Shown here one piece after another: positions 24,993 through 33,443 of a stretch of 64,000 bases of DNA (its first letter is position 1; every line of letters starts with the position of its first letter). This DNA is from Flavimaribacter sp039888615. Its GTDB lineage: Bacteria; Pseudomonadota; Alphaproteobacteria; Rhizobiales; Rhizobiaceae. The stretch is from the NCBI GenBank assembly GCA_039888615.1, contig JBDQQS010000015.1, one strand, 5' to 3'. The position numbers and the translations under genes are program-made. Under the pieces are notes generated by a model. The model was not told where the DNA came from, made no database searches, and saw only the letters and a list, made by a program, of their open reading frames with translations.

Positions 24993-27398
24993 ATGCCCGT
25001 TCAAGGCGCCGCGACGATTCCAGATGCGATTGCACGGTTGGTGTCAGCCTACCGGACCATGCCCGGCGTGCCTGACGAACTGATGAGCGAGGCCGGCGCC
25101 GTCCGGCCTGTCTGGCTGAACCTGCTTGACGCGCTGTCGAACATGACCCCGGACGAACTCTCCTCCCGGATGGCGCGCGGTGACCAGTATCTGCGCGACG
25201 CCGGCGTTTTCTACCGCCAATACGACGCCGACAAGGTCTCCGAACGCAACTGGCCGCTCAGCCACATGCCGGTGCTGATCGACGAGGACGAGTGGACGAC
25301 AATCAGCGCCGGGCTGATCCAGAGAGCCGACCTGCTGGAAAAGGTGATCGCAGACATTTACGGCGACAATCGTCTGGTGGCGGATGGCCATATTCCCGCC
25401 GAACTGGTCGCCAACAATCCGGAATGGCTGAGACCGCTGGTCGGCGTCGAGCCGCGCTCCGGCCATTTCCTGCATTTTCTTGCCTTCGATATCGGCCGCG
25501 GGCCCCAGGGTCAGTGGTGGGTGATCGGAGATCGCACGCAGGCGCCGTCCGGCGCCGGTTTCGCGCTGGAAAACCGGATCGCCACGACCCGGGTCTTCGC
25601 CGAAACCTACGCCAATTCGCATATCCATCGCGTCGCCGGTTTCTTCCGCACCTTTCGCGACAGCATGCTGGCGTTGCGCGGCGGCGATGAAGGCCGGGTC
25701 GGCATCCTGACGCCCGGCCTGATGAACGACACCTATTTCGAACACGCCTATATCGCCCGTTATCTCGGCTTCATGCTGCTGGAGGGCGAAGATCTGACCG
25801 TGACCAATGGCGAACTGATGGTGCGGACGGTCGCCGGCCTCAGGCCGGTCAGCGTGTTGTGGCGACGCCTCGACGCTGTCTGGGCCGATCCCCTGGAACT
25901 GGACGAGAATTCGCGCATCGGCACGCCGGGACTGCTCGGCGCGATCCGCTCCGGCAATGTCACAATGGTCAATGCGCTCGGCTCCGGCATTCTCGAAACC
26001 CGGGCGTTCCTCGCCTTCCTGCCGCGCATCAGCAGGGCGATCAACGGCGAAGCGCTGTCGATCCCGAATATTGCGACATGGTGGTGCGGCCAGAAAGCCG
26101 AACGCGACTACGTCAAGGCGCATGCCTCCGCCATGACCATCGGCAACGCATTTGCAACCCGGCTTCTTTCGGATTTCGACGATGTCTCGGCCGTCGGCGG
26201 CGCATTCAACCGCGAGATCGGGCAGTCGCTGGAGGACTGGATAGACCAGGGCGCCGGACAGCTTGTCGGGCAGGAAGCCGTCATGCTGTCGACAACACCC
26301 GCCTTTCAGGACGGTACACTGACGCCGCGGCCTATGAGCCTGCGGGTTTTTCTGATGCGGACGGCCGACGGCTGGCAGGTCATGCCGGGCGGTTTCGCCC
26401 GTATCGGCAAATCGGACCGCAGCGCGGCGCTCGCCATGCAGAAGGGTGGCTCGGCGGCCGATGTCTGGATCGTCTCGAAGAACCCGGTTTCCCCGGACAC
26501 GATGCTGTCGCCGACGGCGGCGTCGTTCATGCGCAAGCAGACCAGCGCGCTTCCGAGCCGCGCCGCAGACAATCTCTTCTGGTTGGGGCGCTATGTGGAG
26601 CGGGCGGAAAACATGATCCGTCTTTTCAGGGCCTACCACGTGCGATTGTCGGAAACGCAGGGCGCAGGCACGCCGTTGCTTCAGTCCTTGCAGGACTACC
26701 TCAAGGGCATGGGCTCCGATCCGGACACCCCTTTTCCCAAGGGCGTCGTCGCCACGCTGCAATCCGCCTCGCACGCCGCCGGCAATGTGCGCGACCGGTT
26801 TTCAGTCGACGGTTGGACGGCCCTCGACGATCTGACGCGCGCAGTCGAGGACATGCAGAGAAACTCGCTGCCCGGCGCCGACATGGCCGGCTCCATGAGC
26901 GTTCTGCTGCACAAGCTTTCCGGCTTCTCCGGGCTTGTCCACGAGAACATGTACCGATTTACCGGATGGCGTTTTCTGAGCATCGGCCGCTCACTCGAAC
27001 GGGCGGGCGCGCTGCTCGCCGCGCTCGCATGGTTCGCCGACGAGGAGGCGCCTGAAGGCGGACTAGACCTCGCCATCGAGATCGCCGACAGCTCCATGAC
27101 TCACCGGCGACGTTACGCGGTGGCGATAAACCGGTCGACGGTCGTCGATCTTCTGGCCCTCGACCCGCTCAATCCGCGCTCCGTCATCTACCAGTTGAAC
27201 GATATCAGCACCCATATCGGCTTCCTGCCGGGCGTCGATCCGCACCAGCGGCTGACCCCCTTGCAGCGCTCGGTGCTCGAGGCGCAGACCAGCCTTTCAC
27301 TGAAGACGACCGAGACGGTTGGCACGGACGAATTGCTCGAACTCGGACAGAAGGTGACGGCCATTTCCGAGCATCTGGCCGCGGCCTATCTGAGGTAG
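24993..27398 (+). CDS. Fused circularly permuted ATP-grasp and alpha-E domain protein
   Basis: The 801-residue protein joins two modules that are often separate genes. Residues about 60-480 are the circularly permuted ATP-grasp type, with GVFYRQYDADKVSERNWPLS, GDRTQAPSGAGFALENRIA and RLDAVWADPLELDENSRIG. Residues about 515-795 are the alpha-helical alpha-E (DUF403) domain, starting at SRAADNLFWLGRYVERAENM. ATP-grasp enzymes activate a carboxylate as acyl phosphate and join it to an amine or thiol. The neighbouring transglutaminases suggest peptide or isopeptide chemistry. The start at 24993 lies 4 bases after the preceding stop, so one operon is likely. Cytoplasmic. Confidence 0.88.
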   Translation: MPVQGAATIPDAIARLVSAYRTMPGVPDELMSEAGAVRPVWLNLLDALSNMTPDELSSRMARGDQYLRDAGVFYRQYDADKVSERNWPLSHMPVLIDEDEWTTISAGLIQRADLLEKVIADIYGDNRLVADGHIPAELVANNPEWLRPLVGVEPRSGHFLHFLAFDIGRGPQGQWWVIGDRTQAPSGAGFALENRIATTRVFAETYANSHIHRVAGFFRTFRDSMLALRGGDEGRVGILTPGLMNDTYFEHAYIARYLGFMLLEGEDLTVTNGELMVRTVAGLRPVSVLWRRLDAVWADPLELDENSRIGTPGLLGAIRSGNVTMVNALGSGILETRAFLAFLPRISRAINGEALSIPNIATWWCGQKAERDYVKAHASAMTIGNAFATRLLSDFDDVSAVGGAFNREIGQSLEDWIDQGAGQLVGQEAVMLSTTPAFQDGTLTPRPMSLRVFLMRTADGWQVMPGGFARIGKSDRSAALAMQKGGSAADVWIVSKNPVSPDTMLSPTAASFMRKQTSALPSRAADNLFWLGRYVERAENMIRLFRAYHVRLSETQGAGTPLLQSLQDYLKGMGSDPDTPFPKGVVATLQSASHAAGNVRDRFSVDGWTALDDLTRAVEDMQRNSLPGADMAGSMSVLLHKLSGFSGLVHENMYRFTGWRFLSIGRSLERAGALLAALAWFADEEAPEGGLDLAIEIADSSMTHRRRYAVAINRSTVVDLLALDPLNPRSVIYQLNDISTHIGFLPGVDPHQRLTPLQRSVLEAQTSLSLKTTETVGTDELLELGQKVTAISEHLAAAYLR

Positions 27399-27401
27399 GC
27401 C

Positions 27402-28280
27402 ATGTTCTACGACATCACGCTCCGCATCGAATATGTCTACGATCATGACGCGGATTCCAGCCGGCACATGGTGCGGCTCTATCCGGCCGACCTGCCGGGA
27501 AAGCAGCGGCCGGTCGCAGCCAATCTCACCGTTCAGCCGAAGCCTGGAGAATGGATCAACCGGTTCGACTATTTCGGAAACAACTTCATCGAACTGGCCT
27601 TCACCGAAGCGCATCATGAAATCGCCTTCACGGTCCAGTCGAGGGTCGAGATGTTCGAGACGAGCCCGCTGTTCGACATGTCGCCCCGCCTCTCCGAACT
27701 CGGCCGCGACATTGCGGCGCAGACGCGGCTTGAACCCTGGTCGCCGCATAATTTCATCGGCCCCTCGCCACGCGTCGTCATCGACGAGGCGACGCGTTGC
27801 TATGCGCGTGAGGCTGCAGGCGGCGATCCGAATACTCTGAAGGCCGTGCATGCGATTGGATCGGCGCTGCATCGCGACATGCGGTTCGACCCGGAGGCCA
27901 CGACCGTCGACACGCCGATGCTGGAGGCGTTTCACGCCCGCAACGGCGTCTGCCAGGATTTCACCCACATCATGATTTCCTGCCTTCGCGGCATCGGAAT
28001 TCCGGCCGGCTATGTCAGCGGCTTCCTGAGAACCATCCCCCCACCCGGGCAGCCCCGCATGGAAGGCGCAGACGCCATGCACGCCTGGGTGCGCGCCTGG
28101 TGCGGCTGCGAAATCGGCTGGGTCGAATACGATCCGACCAATGCGATCGCTGCGAACACCGATCACGTGGTGATCGCCCGGGGACGCGATTATTCCGATA
28201 TCGCACCGGTGCGTGGCGTCATGCGCAGTTACGGAGACCACAAGACGACCCAGTCGGTCGACGTCGTCCCGGTGACCTGA
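27402..28280 (+). CDS. Transglutaminase-like cysteine protease/transferase
   Basis: The 292-residue product has the bacterial transglutaminase N-terminal domain (YDITLRIEYVYDHDADSSRH) and a transglutaminase-like core with triad C184 (NGVCQDFTHIM), H227 (AMHAWVRAW) and D244 (WVEYDPTNA). It lacks a signal peptide. Its ATG is 3 bases after the ATP-grasp gene stop, completing a three-gene cassette. Such stand-alone proteins may cleave or form amide bonds; the substrate is unknown. It converges on a LysR gene. Confidence 0.88.
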   Translation: MFYDITLRIEYVYDHDADSSRHMVRLYPADLPGKQRPVAANLTVQPKPGEWINRFDYFGNNFIELAFTEAHHEIAFTVQSRVEMFETSPLFDMSPRLSELGRDIAAQTRLEPWSPHNFIGPSPRVVIDEATRCYAREAAGGDPNTLKAVHAIGSALHRDMRFDPEATTVDTPMLEAFHARNGVCQDFTHIMISCLRGIGIPAGYVSGFLRTIPPPGQPRMEGADAMHAWVRAWCGCEIGWVEYDPTNAIAANTDHVVIARGRDYSDIAPVRGVMRSYGDHKTTQSVDVVPVT

Positions 28281-28292
28281 AAATGAACTAAG

Positions 28293-29192
28293 TCATCTGA
28301 CTGACTCTATTTCTCTGATCTGGCCCTCCACCATTCCTGCGAACACTTCGGCGATCTGCGACAGCGGCGCAGACGGGTTGTAGAACAGGTTGAGAGGGAA
28401 GGCGACCTCCTCCTCGAGCGGCACCGGGCATACGCCGTAATCCTCGGCTCCGTGCGCCGTCAGGCTGTCGAGGAGAGTAATCCCCAGCCCGTGACGCACC
28501 ATCGCCAGCGCCGATACGGTCAGCCGGACCCGTATCAGCGGGTCGATAATCACGTTGCTCTTCTGGCACAGTTCCTCAATCATCTTCTGCTGGAACTGGT
28601 GTCCGTGAAATCCGACGAACGGTTCCCCGGCGAGTTCTCTCACAGACACGGCGCGGCGTCCGGCCAGCGGGTGGGTTTTCGGCGTCAGGCAGATCAGCCG
28701 CCCCTCGCCCAGCCTCCGGCTTATTATTCTCGGATCGTCGATGTCGTAGATCGTCAGCGCCAGATCCACCTGCTGGATCAGCAGTTGCGGCACGATCTCC
28801 TCGATGTAGAGGACGTCGAGCGACAAATCGATGTCCGGTTTTTCCGCGTGCAGCGAAGCCAGCGCATGGGGAACGATGGACAGCCCGAGACCGGGCGAAA
28901 CGCCGATAGACAGTTCCCCTTCTTGCTGGCCTCTGGCGACGGCGAGCCGCCGATTGAGCCGCACCACTCTGTCGTGGATCGCCTCGAGGTCATCCATCAG
29001 CGTCGCCGCCTCTGGAGTGGGGACGAACCCATGCGGCCCGCGGTCGAAAAATGGGATGCCGACGACGCTCTCGCTGTGTCTGAGCATGCGGCTGACGCTC
29101 GGCGTCGATACGTGCAGCATTTTCGCAGCTCCCGTGATCGATCCCGTAAGCATCACCGCGCGCAACACTTCGATCTGTCTCAGGCTCAGCAT
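28293..29192 (-). CDS. LysR family transcriptional regulator
   Basis: The 299-residue protein starts with the LysR winged helix (MLSLRQIEVLRAVMLTGSIT, then AAKMLHVSTPSVSRMLRHSE) and continues into the two-lobed effector domain (LSIGVSPGLGLSIVPHALAS). The start at 29192 was chosen because it aligns with the family; the frame extends 11 codons upstream. It is divergent from the FAD oxidoreductase/TRAP operon 3, and two dyads in the shared promoter region (29219-29253) fit LysR operators. It probably switches on that operon in response to its imported substrate. Confidence 0.9.
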   Translation of the reverse strand: MLSLRQIEVLRAVMLTGSITGAAKMLHVSTPSVSRMLRHSESVVGIPFFDRGPHGFVPTPEAATLMDDLEAIHDRVVRLNRRLAVARGQQEGELSIGVSPGLGLSIVPHALASLHAEKPDIDLSLDVLYIEEIVPQLLIQQVDLALTIYDIDDPRIISRRLGEGRLICLTPKTHPLAGRRAVSVRELAGEPFVGFHGHQFQQKMIEELCQKSNVIIDPLIRVRLTVSALAMVRHGLGITLLDSLTAHGAEDYGVCPVPLEEEVAFPLNLFYNPSAPLSQIAEVFAGMVEGQIREIESVR

Positions 29193-29218
29193 GGATCCAC
29201 TCCTCGATGCGGACGTGA

Positions 29219-29253
29219 TTAGCATTCTGCTAACATGGCGGCAACGAATGTTA
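29219..29253. promoter_or_regulatory. Twin LysR-type operators
   Basis: TTAGCATTCTGCTAA (29219-29233) is a dyad containing the T-N11-A pattern. It partly overlaps TAACAT-N11-ATGTTA (29231-29236 and 29248-29253). Both lie between the divergent LysR gene (start 29192) and the oxidoreductase gene (start 29318), the typical place for LysR recognition and activation sites. Confidence 0.72.
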
Positions 29254-29317
29254 ATTGACGCGAGGCTTCCGGTCCAATTTTCTGACGCCGGGAGCCAACC
29301 GCTGTCGGGGGAGGACT

Positions 29318-30604
29318 ATGCAGAGCAGTCGATACGAGTGTGACGTCTTCGTTCTGGGCGGCGGCATGGCCGGCTGCATGGCTGCGATCGCGGCGTCCAG
29401 AAGCGGCGCGCGGGTTCTGCTGGCGGAAAAATCCGGATTCCTCGGCGGCGCGGCGACGGCCGGTTCGGTCTCGCAGTTCGTCGGCTGGTCCACCCGCGCC
29501 GGCCGCCAGGTCGTGCGTGGCCTTGCCGACGAGGTGATCGACGTTCTCAGGAAGGAAAGCGGCGCCGGCGACATGGGCCGCTTCGTCATGTCGACCGGCA
29601 ATATCATGGACCGGATCGAGTATGACGCGGACTTGCTCAAGATCGTCCTCGACCGGATGACGACGGACGCCGGCGCGTCGGTGGTCTTTCATTCGATGCT
29701 GGCGGCGGTCTCGAAGGAACAGGACTCGGTCCGTTCCGTGCACCTCGCCGTCCCGGGCGGCGTGATGAACGTTCGCGCGGCCGCTTTCGTCGACGCCTCG
29801 GGCGACATGGCCCTGCTGGACGGTTCGGGGTCGGAATTCCTGCCCGATGACGGCGCAAGCCGGCAGCCGGCGACGATGATGTTCTCCATGGCCCCGGTTG
29901 ACTTCGAACGCCTGAACGGCGTGACCCGCGACGAAAAAACCGCGATCATCGCGCAGGGCCTTGCGGCGGGCGATCTGACGCGGGCCGCCCTGCATCATTC
30001 CAGGGTTCCCGGCAGCGATGTCGCCTGGTTCAATATTTCACGCGTCGTCGTCGACCCGTCGGACCCGTTTTCCCTGAGCGCCGGCGAAATGGAGGGACGC
30101 CGACAGGCGCTGCGGATCTCGCGGTTTCTGCGCAGCGCGCTGCCCGGTTGCGAGCACGCGCGGCTGAACCAGATCGCGCCGATTCTCGGCATTCGGGACA
30201 CCCGCAGAATGGCCGGCGACCACGTGCTGACGGTCGAGGAACTGCGCCAGGGGGCAAGCTTCACCGATACGGTAGCCTGCGGCGCCTATCCGGTCGATAT
30301 CCACCATGGCGATTCCGCGGAGCTGACCTTCGAGGAGTTCGGGGAAGATCACTTCTACCGGATACCCTACCGTTCGATGCTTCCAGCCGGTCTTTGCAAC
30401 GTCGCGGCGGCCGGTCGCGGAATATCGGCGGAACGCGAAGCCTTCGCCGCGCTGCGCGTCATGCCAAACGCGATGGCGATGGGACACGCCGTCGGCATCG
30501 CGGCGCATATTGCGGCGAGCCGGCACGCCGGCGCGTTTCGAGACGTTTCGGTTCCCGAGTTGCAGGACGCGCTTCGCCGACAAAACGCATTTCTGGGGAA
30601 TTGA
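29318..30604 (+). CDS. FAD-dependent oxidoreductase
   Basis: The 428-residue protein begins with a Rossmann FAD site (CDVFVLGGGMAGCMAAIAAS, with the acid end at LLAEKSGFLGG), typical of the FAD_oxidored/HI0933-like families. AAAFVDASGDMALLD follows, and the C-terminal NAMAMGHAVGIAAHIA is the second flavin-contact region. The reaction is unknown; relatives oxidise hydroxy acids or amines. The ATG at 29318 follows GGGGGAGG. Its stop abuts the TRAP large-permease start with no gap, so the enzyme is coupled to import and probably acts on the imported compound. Confidence 0.87.
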   Translation: MQSSRYECDVFVLGGGMAGCMAAIAASRSGARVLLAEKSGFLGGAATAGSVSQFVGWSTRAGRQVVRGLADEVIDVLRKESGAGDMGRFVMSTGNIMDRIEYDADLLKIVLDRMTTDAGASVVFHSMLAAVSKEQDSVRSVHLAVPGGVMNVRAAAFVDASGDMALLDGSGSEFLPDDGASRQPATMMFSMAPVDFERLNGVTRDEKTAIIAQGLAAGDLTRAALHHSRVPGSDVAWFNISRVVVDPSDPFSLSAGEMEGRRQALRISRFLRSALPGCEHARLNQIAPILGIRDTRRMAGDHVLTVEELRQGASFTDTVACGAYPVDIHHGDSAELTFEEFGEDHFYRIPYRSMLPAGLCNVAAAGRGISAEREAFAALRVMPNAMAMGHAVGIAAHIAASRHAGAFRDVSVPELQDALRRQNAFLGN

Positions 30605-31882
30605 ATGGCGCTCGCGGCTCTTTTCATCAGCTTCACGATCCTGATGCTTCTCGGCGCGCCGGTCGCGCTCGCGATGGGCGTCGCGTCGATGATCTACATG
30701 TTCTTTTCAGACATTCCCGCGACAGTTCTGATCTTCTCGATGGTGGACAGTCTCGGCGGCATCACGCTGCTCGCCATACCGTTCTTCGTGCTTGCCGGCG
30801 AAATCATGAATTCCGGCGGCGTCACCAAGCGGATTTTCGAGTTCGCCAATCTTCTGGTCGGCCATGTCCGCGGCGGACTGGCGCATGTGAACATCGTGTC
30901 GAGCATGTTCTTCGCCGGTATTTCCGGATCGGCCGTCGCCGACACGGCCGGCCTCGGCAGGATCGAGATCCGGGCGATGACAGAAGCCGGCTATCCGAAG
31001 CCGTTCTCGGCGGCCGTCACCGCTGCATCGAGTTGCATCGGACCGATCATTCCGCCGTCGATCCTGATGGTCCTTTACGGGACAATGACGGATGTCTCGA
31101 TCCCGGCCCTGTTCCTCGGCGGCCTCATTCCCGGCGTCATGCTCGGCGTCTTCATGATGGTCTATGTCTATTTCGCCGGCGGCCATTACGTGTCGCCAGG
31201 CAAGCGGGCGAGCCTGCGCGAAATCATGAGGAGCGCCGGCCGCAACATTCTGCCGCTGCTCACCCCGGTCGTCATTCTGGCCGGACTGGTTTTCGGTCTC
31301 GTCACGCCGACCGAGGCCGGCGTGGTCGCCGTCGTCTACGCGCTCACCGTATCGGTCGTCCTCGGCGATCTGCGGCTTGGCAATCTCGCGCCGATGCTGA
31401 CCGAAACCCTCATCACCTCGACGCAGATCCTGTTCATTCTGGCCATGTCGACGCTTTTTGGCTGGCTGGTGACAACCGAGCGGATTCCGGAGACGCTCAG
31501 CGCCATATTTGCTGGTTCGGGATATGGAGAAATCGCGTTCCTGGCGACGATCAACGTGCTCTTGCTGATCCTCGGCACGTTCATGAGCCTGACGTCGATC
31601 CTCATCATTTTCACGCCCACGCTCATCGGCATGGCGACGTCTCTGGGCGTCGACCCGGTGCATCTGGGCGTCGTCGTCGTGCTCAACCTGACGGTCGGCC
31701 TGATAACCCCGCCGGTCGGATGGGCGCTGTATATCGTCACCGAAATCGCGGAAATCCGGTTCGCCGAGACGGCGCGTGCGATCCTGCCGTTCCTCATACC
31801 GATTCTGCTGGTGCTGCTGCTGATCACCTACGTTCCGGCGCTCGTGCTTTTTCCCACCGAACTGCTGTTCGGCGGGGTTTGA
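30605..31882 (+). CDS. TRAP transporter large permease (DctM), operon 3
   Basis: The 425-residue polytopic protein has the DctM signatures: GISGSAVADTAGLGRIEI, CIGPIIPPSILMVLYG, VTPTEAGVVAVVYAL and LITPPVGWALYIVTEIA. It starts immediately after the oxidoreductase stop (TGAATG). In this operon the channel gene comes before the binding protein and small permease (M-P-Q), unlike operons 1 and 2 (P-Q-M). Confidence 0.92.
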   Translation: MALAALFISFTILMLLGAPVALAMGVASMIYMFFSDIPATVLIFSMVDSLGGITLLAIPFFVLAGEIMNSGGVTKRIFEFANLLVGHVRGGLAHVNIVSSMFFAGISGSAVADTAGLGRIEIRAMTEAGYPKPFSAAVTAASSCIGPIIPPSILMVLYGTMTDVSIPALFLGGLIPGVMLGVFMMVYVYFAGGHYVSPGKRASLREIMRSAGRNILPLLTPVVILAGLVFGLVTPTEAGVVAVVYALTVSVVLGDLRLGNLAPMLTETLITSTQILFILAMSTLFGWLVTTERIPETLSAIFAGSGYGEIAFLATINVLLLILGTFMSLTSILIIFTPTLIGMATSLGVDPVHLGVVVVLNLTVGLITPPVGWALYIVTEIAEIRFAETARAILPFLIPILLVLLLITYVPALVLFPTELLFGGV

Positions 31883-31914
31883 CTGCAAGAAACATCAAAG
31901 GAGGAGAAACCCAG

Positions 31915-32898
31915 ATGATGAAGACAATGACCGCCGCGGCGGTATTCGCCGCCGCCGCAATTGCGCCGCTCGCGACAGCCAGCGCGCAGACCGTGCTGCG
32001 CCTCGCCTGCCCGTCGGCGCCGACAAACCCAACCTGCCAGACCGCCAGTCGGTTCGCCGAAGACGCCAACAGTCTGTCAAACGGCGCGCTCGACGTGCAG
32101 GTCTTCCCGTCCGGCCAGCTTGGCAAAGGCAAGGAGGCGATCCAGCAGACTCAGGCGGGAATCATCGACCTCGTCGTCGAGGACATTTCCAACTACGGAA
32201 ACTTCGTGAAAGACTACAACATCGTCTCCTGGGGGTTCGCCTTCCGCGACGAGGATCATTTCGAGGCGTTTCTGGATTCCGAACTGCAGACGGACATGGC
32301 GGAGGATCTGCGCAAGAAATTCGGGCTGCGGCTTTTGTCCGTCAAATGGGCGAAACTGCCGCGGGTGGTCGTGTCGACGAAACCGGTCTTCACGCCCGAC
32401 GACGTCGTGGGCCTGAAATTCAGGGTTCCTGGAATTCCCTCCTACATCAAGACATGGGAAACGGTCGGCGCCAATCCCGCCTCCGTTCCCTGGGGCGAAT
32501 CCTTCCAGGCGCTCAAGACCGGCGTCGTCGACGCGATGGAGTCGCCCTTCGATTCCGTCGTCAGCCAGAAATTTCACCTGGCGGCGCCCTATGTCACGCG
32601 AACGGACCATGTCTTCGCATCGATTACCCTGGCCATGAACGAAGCGAAGTTTCAGGGCCTGACGGATGAACAGAAGGCGGCGCTAGAGGAGGCGGCCGCA
32701 AAGGCCGCGGACTTCTCCCGAGGCCTCGCCGACGAGAGCGCGGAATCCGTCGTCCAGTCCATCCTTGGCGACGGCGGCTCCGTGATCATGATCAATGTGA
32801 AGCCTTTCCAGGACAAGCTCCAGGAGGCCGTCGCCGAGCAGGAGGACGAAGGCTTGTGGAGCAAGGGACTGATGGAAAAGGTCCAGGCCATACAGTAG
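31915..32898 (+). CDS. TRAP transporter solute-binding protein (DctP family), operon 3
   Basis: The 327-residue product has a signal peptide (MMKTMTAAAVFAAAAIAPLA, cleavage near residue 24). The DctP body follows with FPSGQLGKGKEAIQQTQAG, GLKFRVPGIPSYIKTWE with the carboxylate-binding arginine, and WGESFQALKTGVVDAMESP. A strong GGAGGAG ribosome site precedes the ATG at 31915; the long open frame from 30148 is a shadow of the upstream genes. Ligand unknown, likely an organic acid processed by the adjacent FAD enzyme. Confidence 0.92.
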   Translation: MMKTMTAAAVFAAAAIAPLATASAQTVLRLACPSAPTNPTCQTASRFAEDANSLSNGALDVQVFPSGQLGKGKEAIQQTQAGIIDLVVEDISNYGNFVKDYNIVSWGFAFRDEDHFEAFLDSELQTDMAEDLRKKFGLRLLSVKWAKLPRVVVSTKPVFTPDDVVGLKFRVPGIPSYIKTWETVGANPASVPWGESFQALKTGVVDAMESPFDSVVSQKFHLAAPYVTRTDHVFASITLAMNEAKFQGLTDEQKAALEEAAAKAADFSRGLADESAESVVQSILGDGGSVIMINVKPFQDKLQEAVAEQEDEGLWSKGLMEKVQAIQ

Positions 32899-32905
32899 GA
32901 AGAAA

Positions 32906-32936
32906 GCGGGCTGGAAATCGCCGACTTCCGGCCCGC
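32906..32936 (+). other. Stem-loop between TRAP binding-protein and small-permease genes
   Basis: GCGGGCTGGAA (32906-32916) pairs with TTCCGGCCCGC (32926-32936) over 11 pairs including one G-T wobble, with a 9-base loop. It begins 7 bases after the binding-protein stop and ends 9 bases before the small-permease ATG, so it may also limit initiation of that gene. Confidence 0.78.
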
Positions 32937-32945
32937 GACACCGTC

Positions 32946-33443
32946 ATGATGAGATCACTCGACGCATTTCTCGATATCCTCTCAAGGATTTACCTGCGCC
33001 TGTCGCAGGCGCTGCTGGTCGCCCTTGTCGCCGGGGTCTTCTGGCAGGTCATCTCGCGCTATGCTTTTTCGAAATCGATCATCGGTCTCGACGAACTGAC
33101 CAAATTCGCCCTCGTCTGGATCACCTTCATGATGGCCGTCGTGCTGCATCGTAGAAATCGGCATATCTCCATCACGATCCTCACAGACGCCGCGTCGGAC
33201 AGCTTCAGGAGAACCGGCAAGATAATCACCGGGGTCGCGACGATGGCGCTGTGCGTGTTCGTATATATCCAGCTCTGGAATGTATGGGGATTTCTGGGCC
33301 TGGTGTCGCCGGTGTTCGAAATCCCGGACTACGCCTACCGTATCGCCCCGCTGTTCGCCTTCGGCCCGATTTTCCTGCAGGAATGCGTCAACCTCGCGCG
33401 CAACGCCGGGCGAGCGGCTCCGGACGGCGCCGCCCGGGATTAG
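32946..33443 (+). CDS. TRAP transporter small permease (DctQ), operon 3
   Basis: The 165-residue membrane protein has four hydrophobic segments and the DctQ signature ISRYAFSKSIIGLDELTKFA followed by VWITFMMAVVLHRRNRHISI. A longer frame from 32856 overlaps the binding-protein gene, so the ATG at 32946 was preferred. Its stop overlaps the stop of the converging MFS gene by four bases. It assists the DctM-like subunit two genes upstream. Confidence 0.88.
   Translation: MMRSLDAFLDILSRIYLRLSQALLVALVAGVFWQVISRYAFSKSIIGLDELTKFALVWITFMMAVVLHRRNRHISITILTDAASDSFRRTGKIITGVATMALCVFVYIQLWNVWGFLGLVSPVFEIPDYAYRIAPLFAFGPIFLQECVNLARNAGRAAPDGAARD

Noticed and set aside
30148..32898. 916-codon open frame starting upstream of the TRAP binding-protein gene
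   Set aside because: Only the part from 31915 is real (signal peptide, ribosome site). The upstream part runs out of frame through the oxidoreductase and permease genes and is Arg-rich nonsense.
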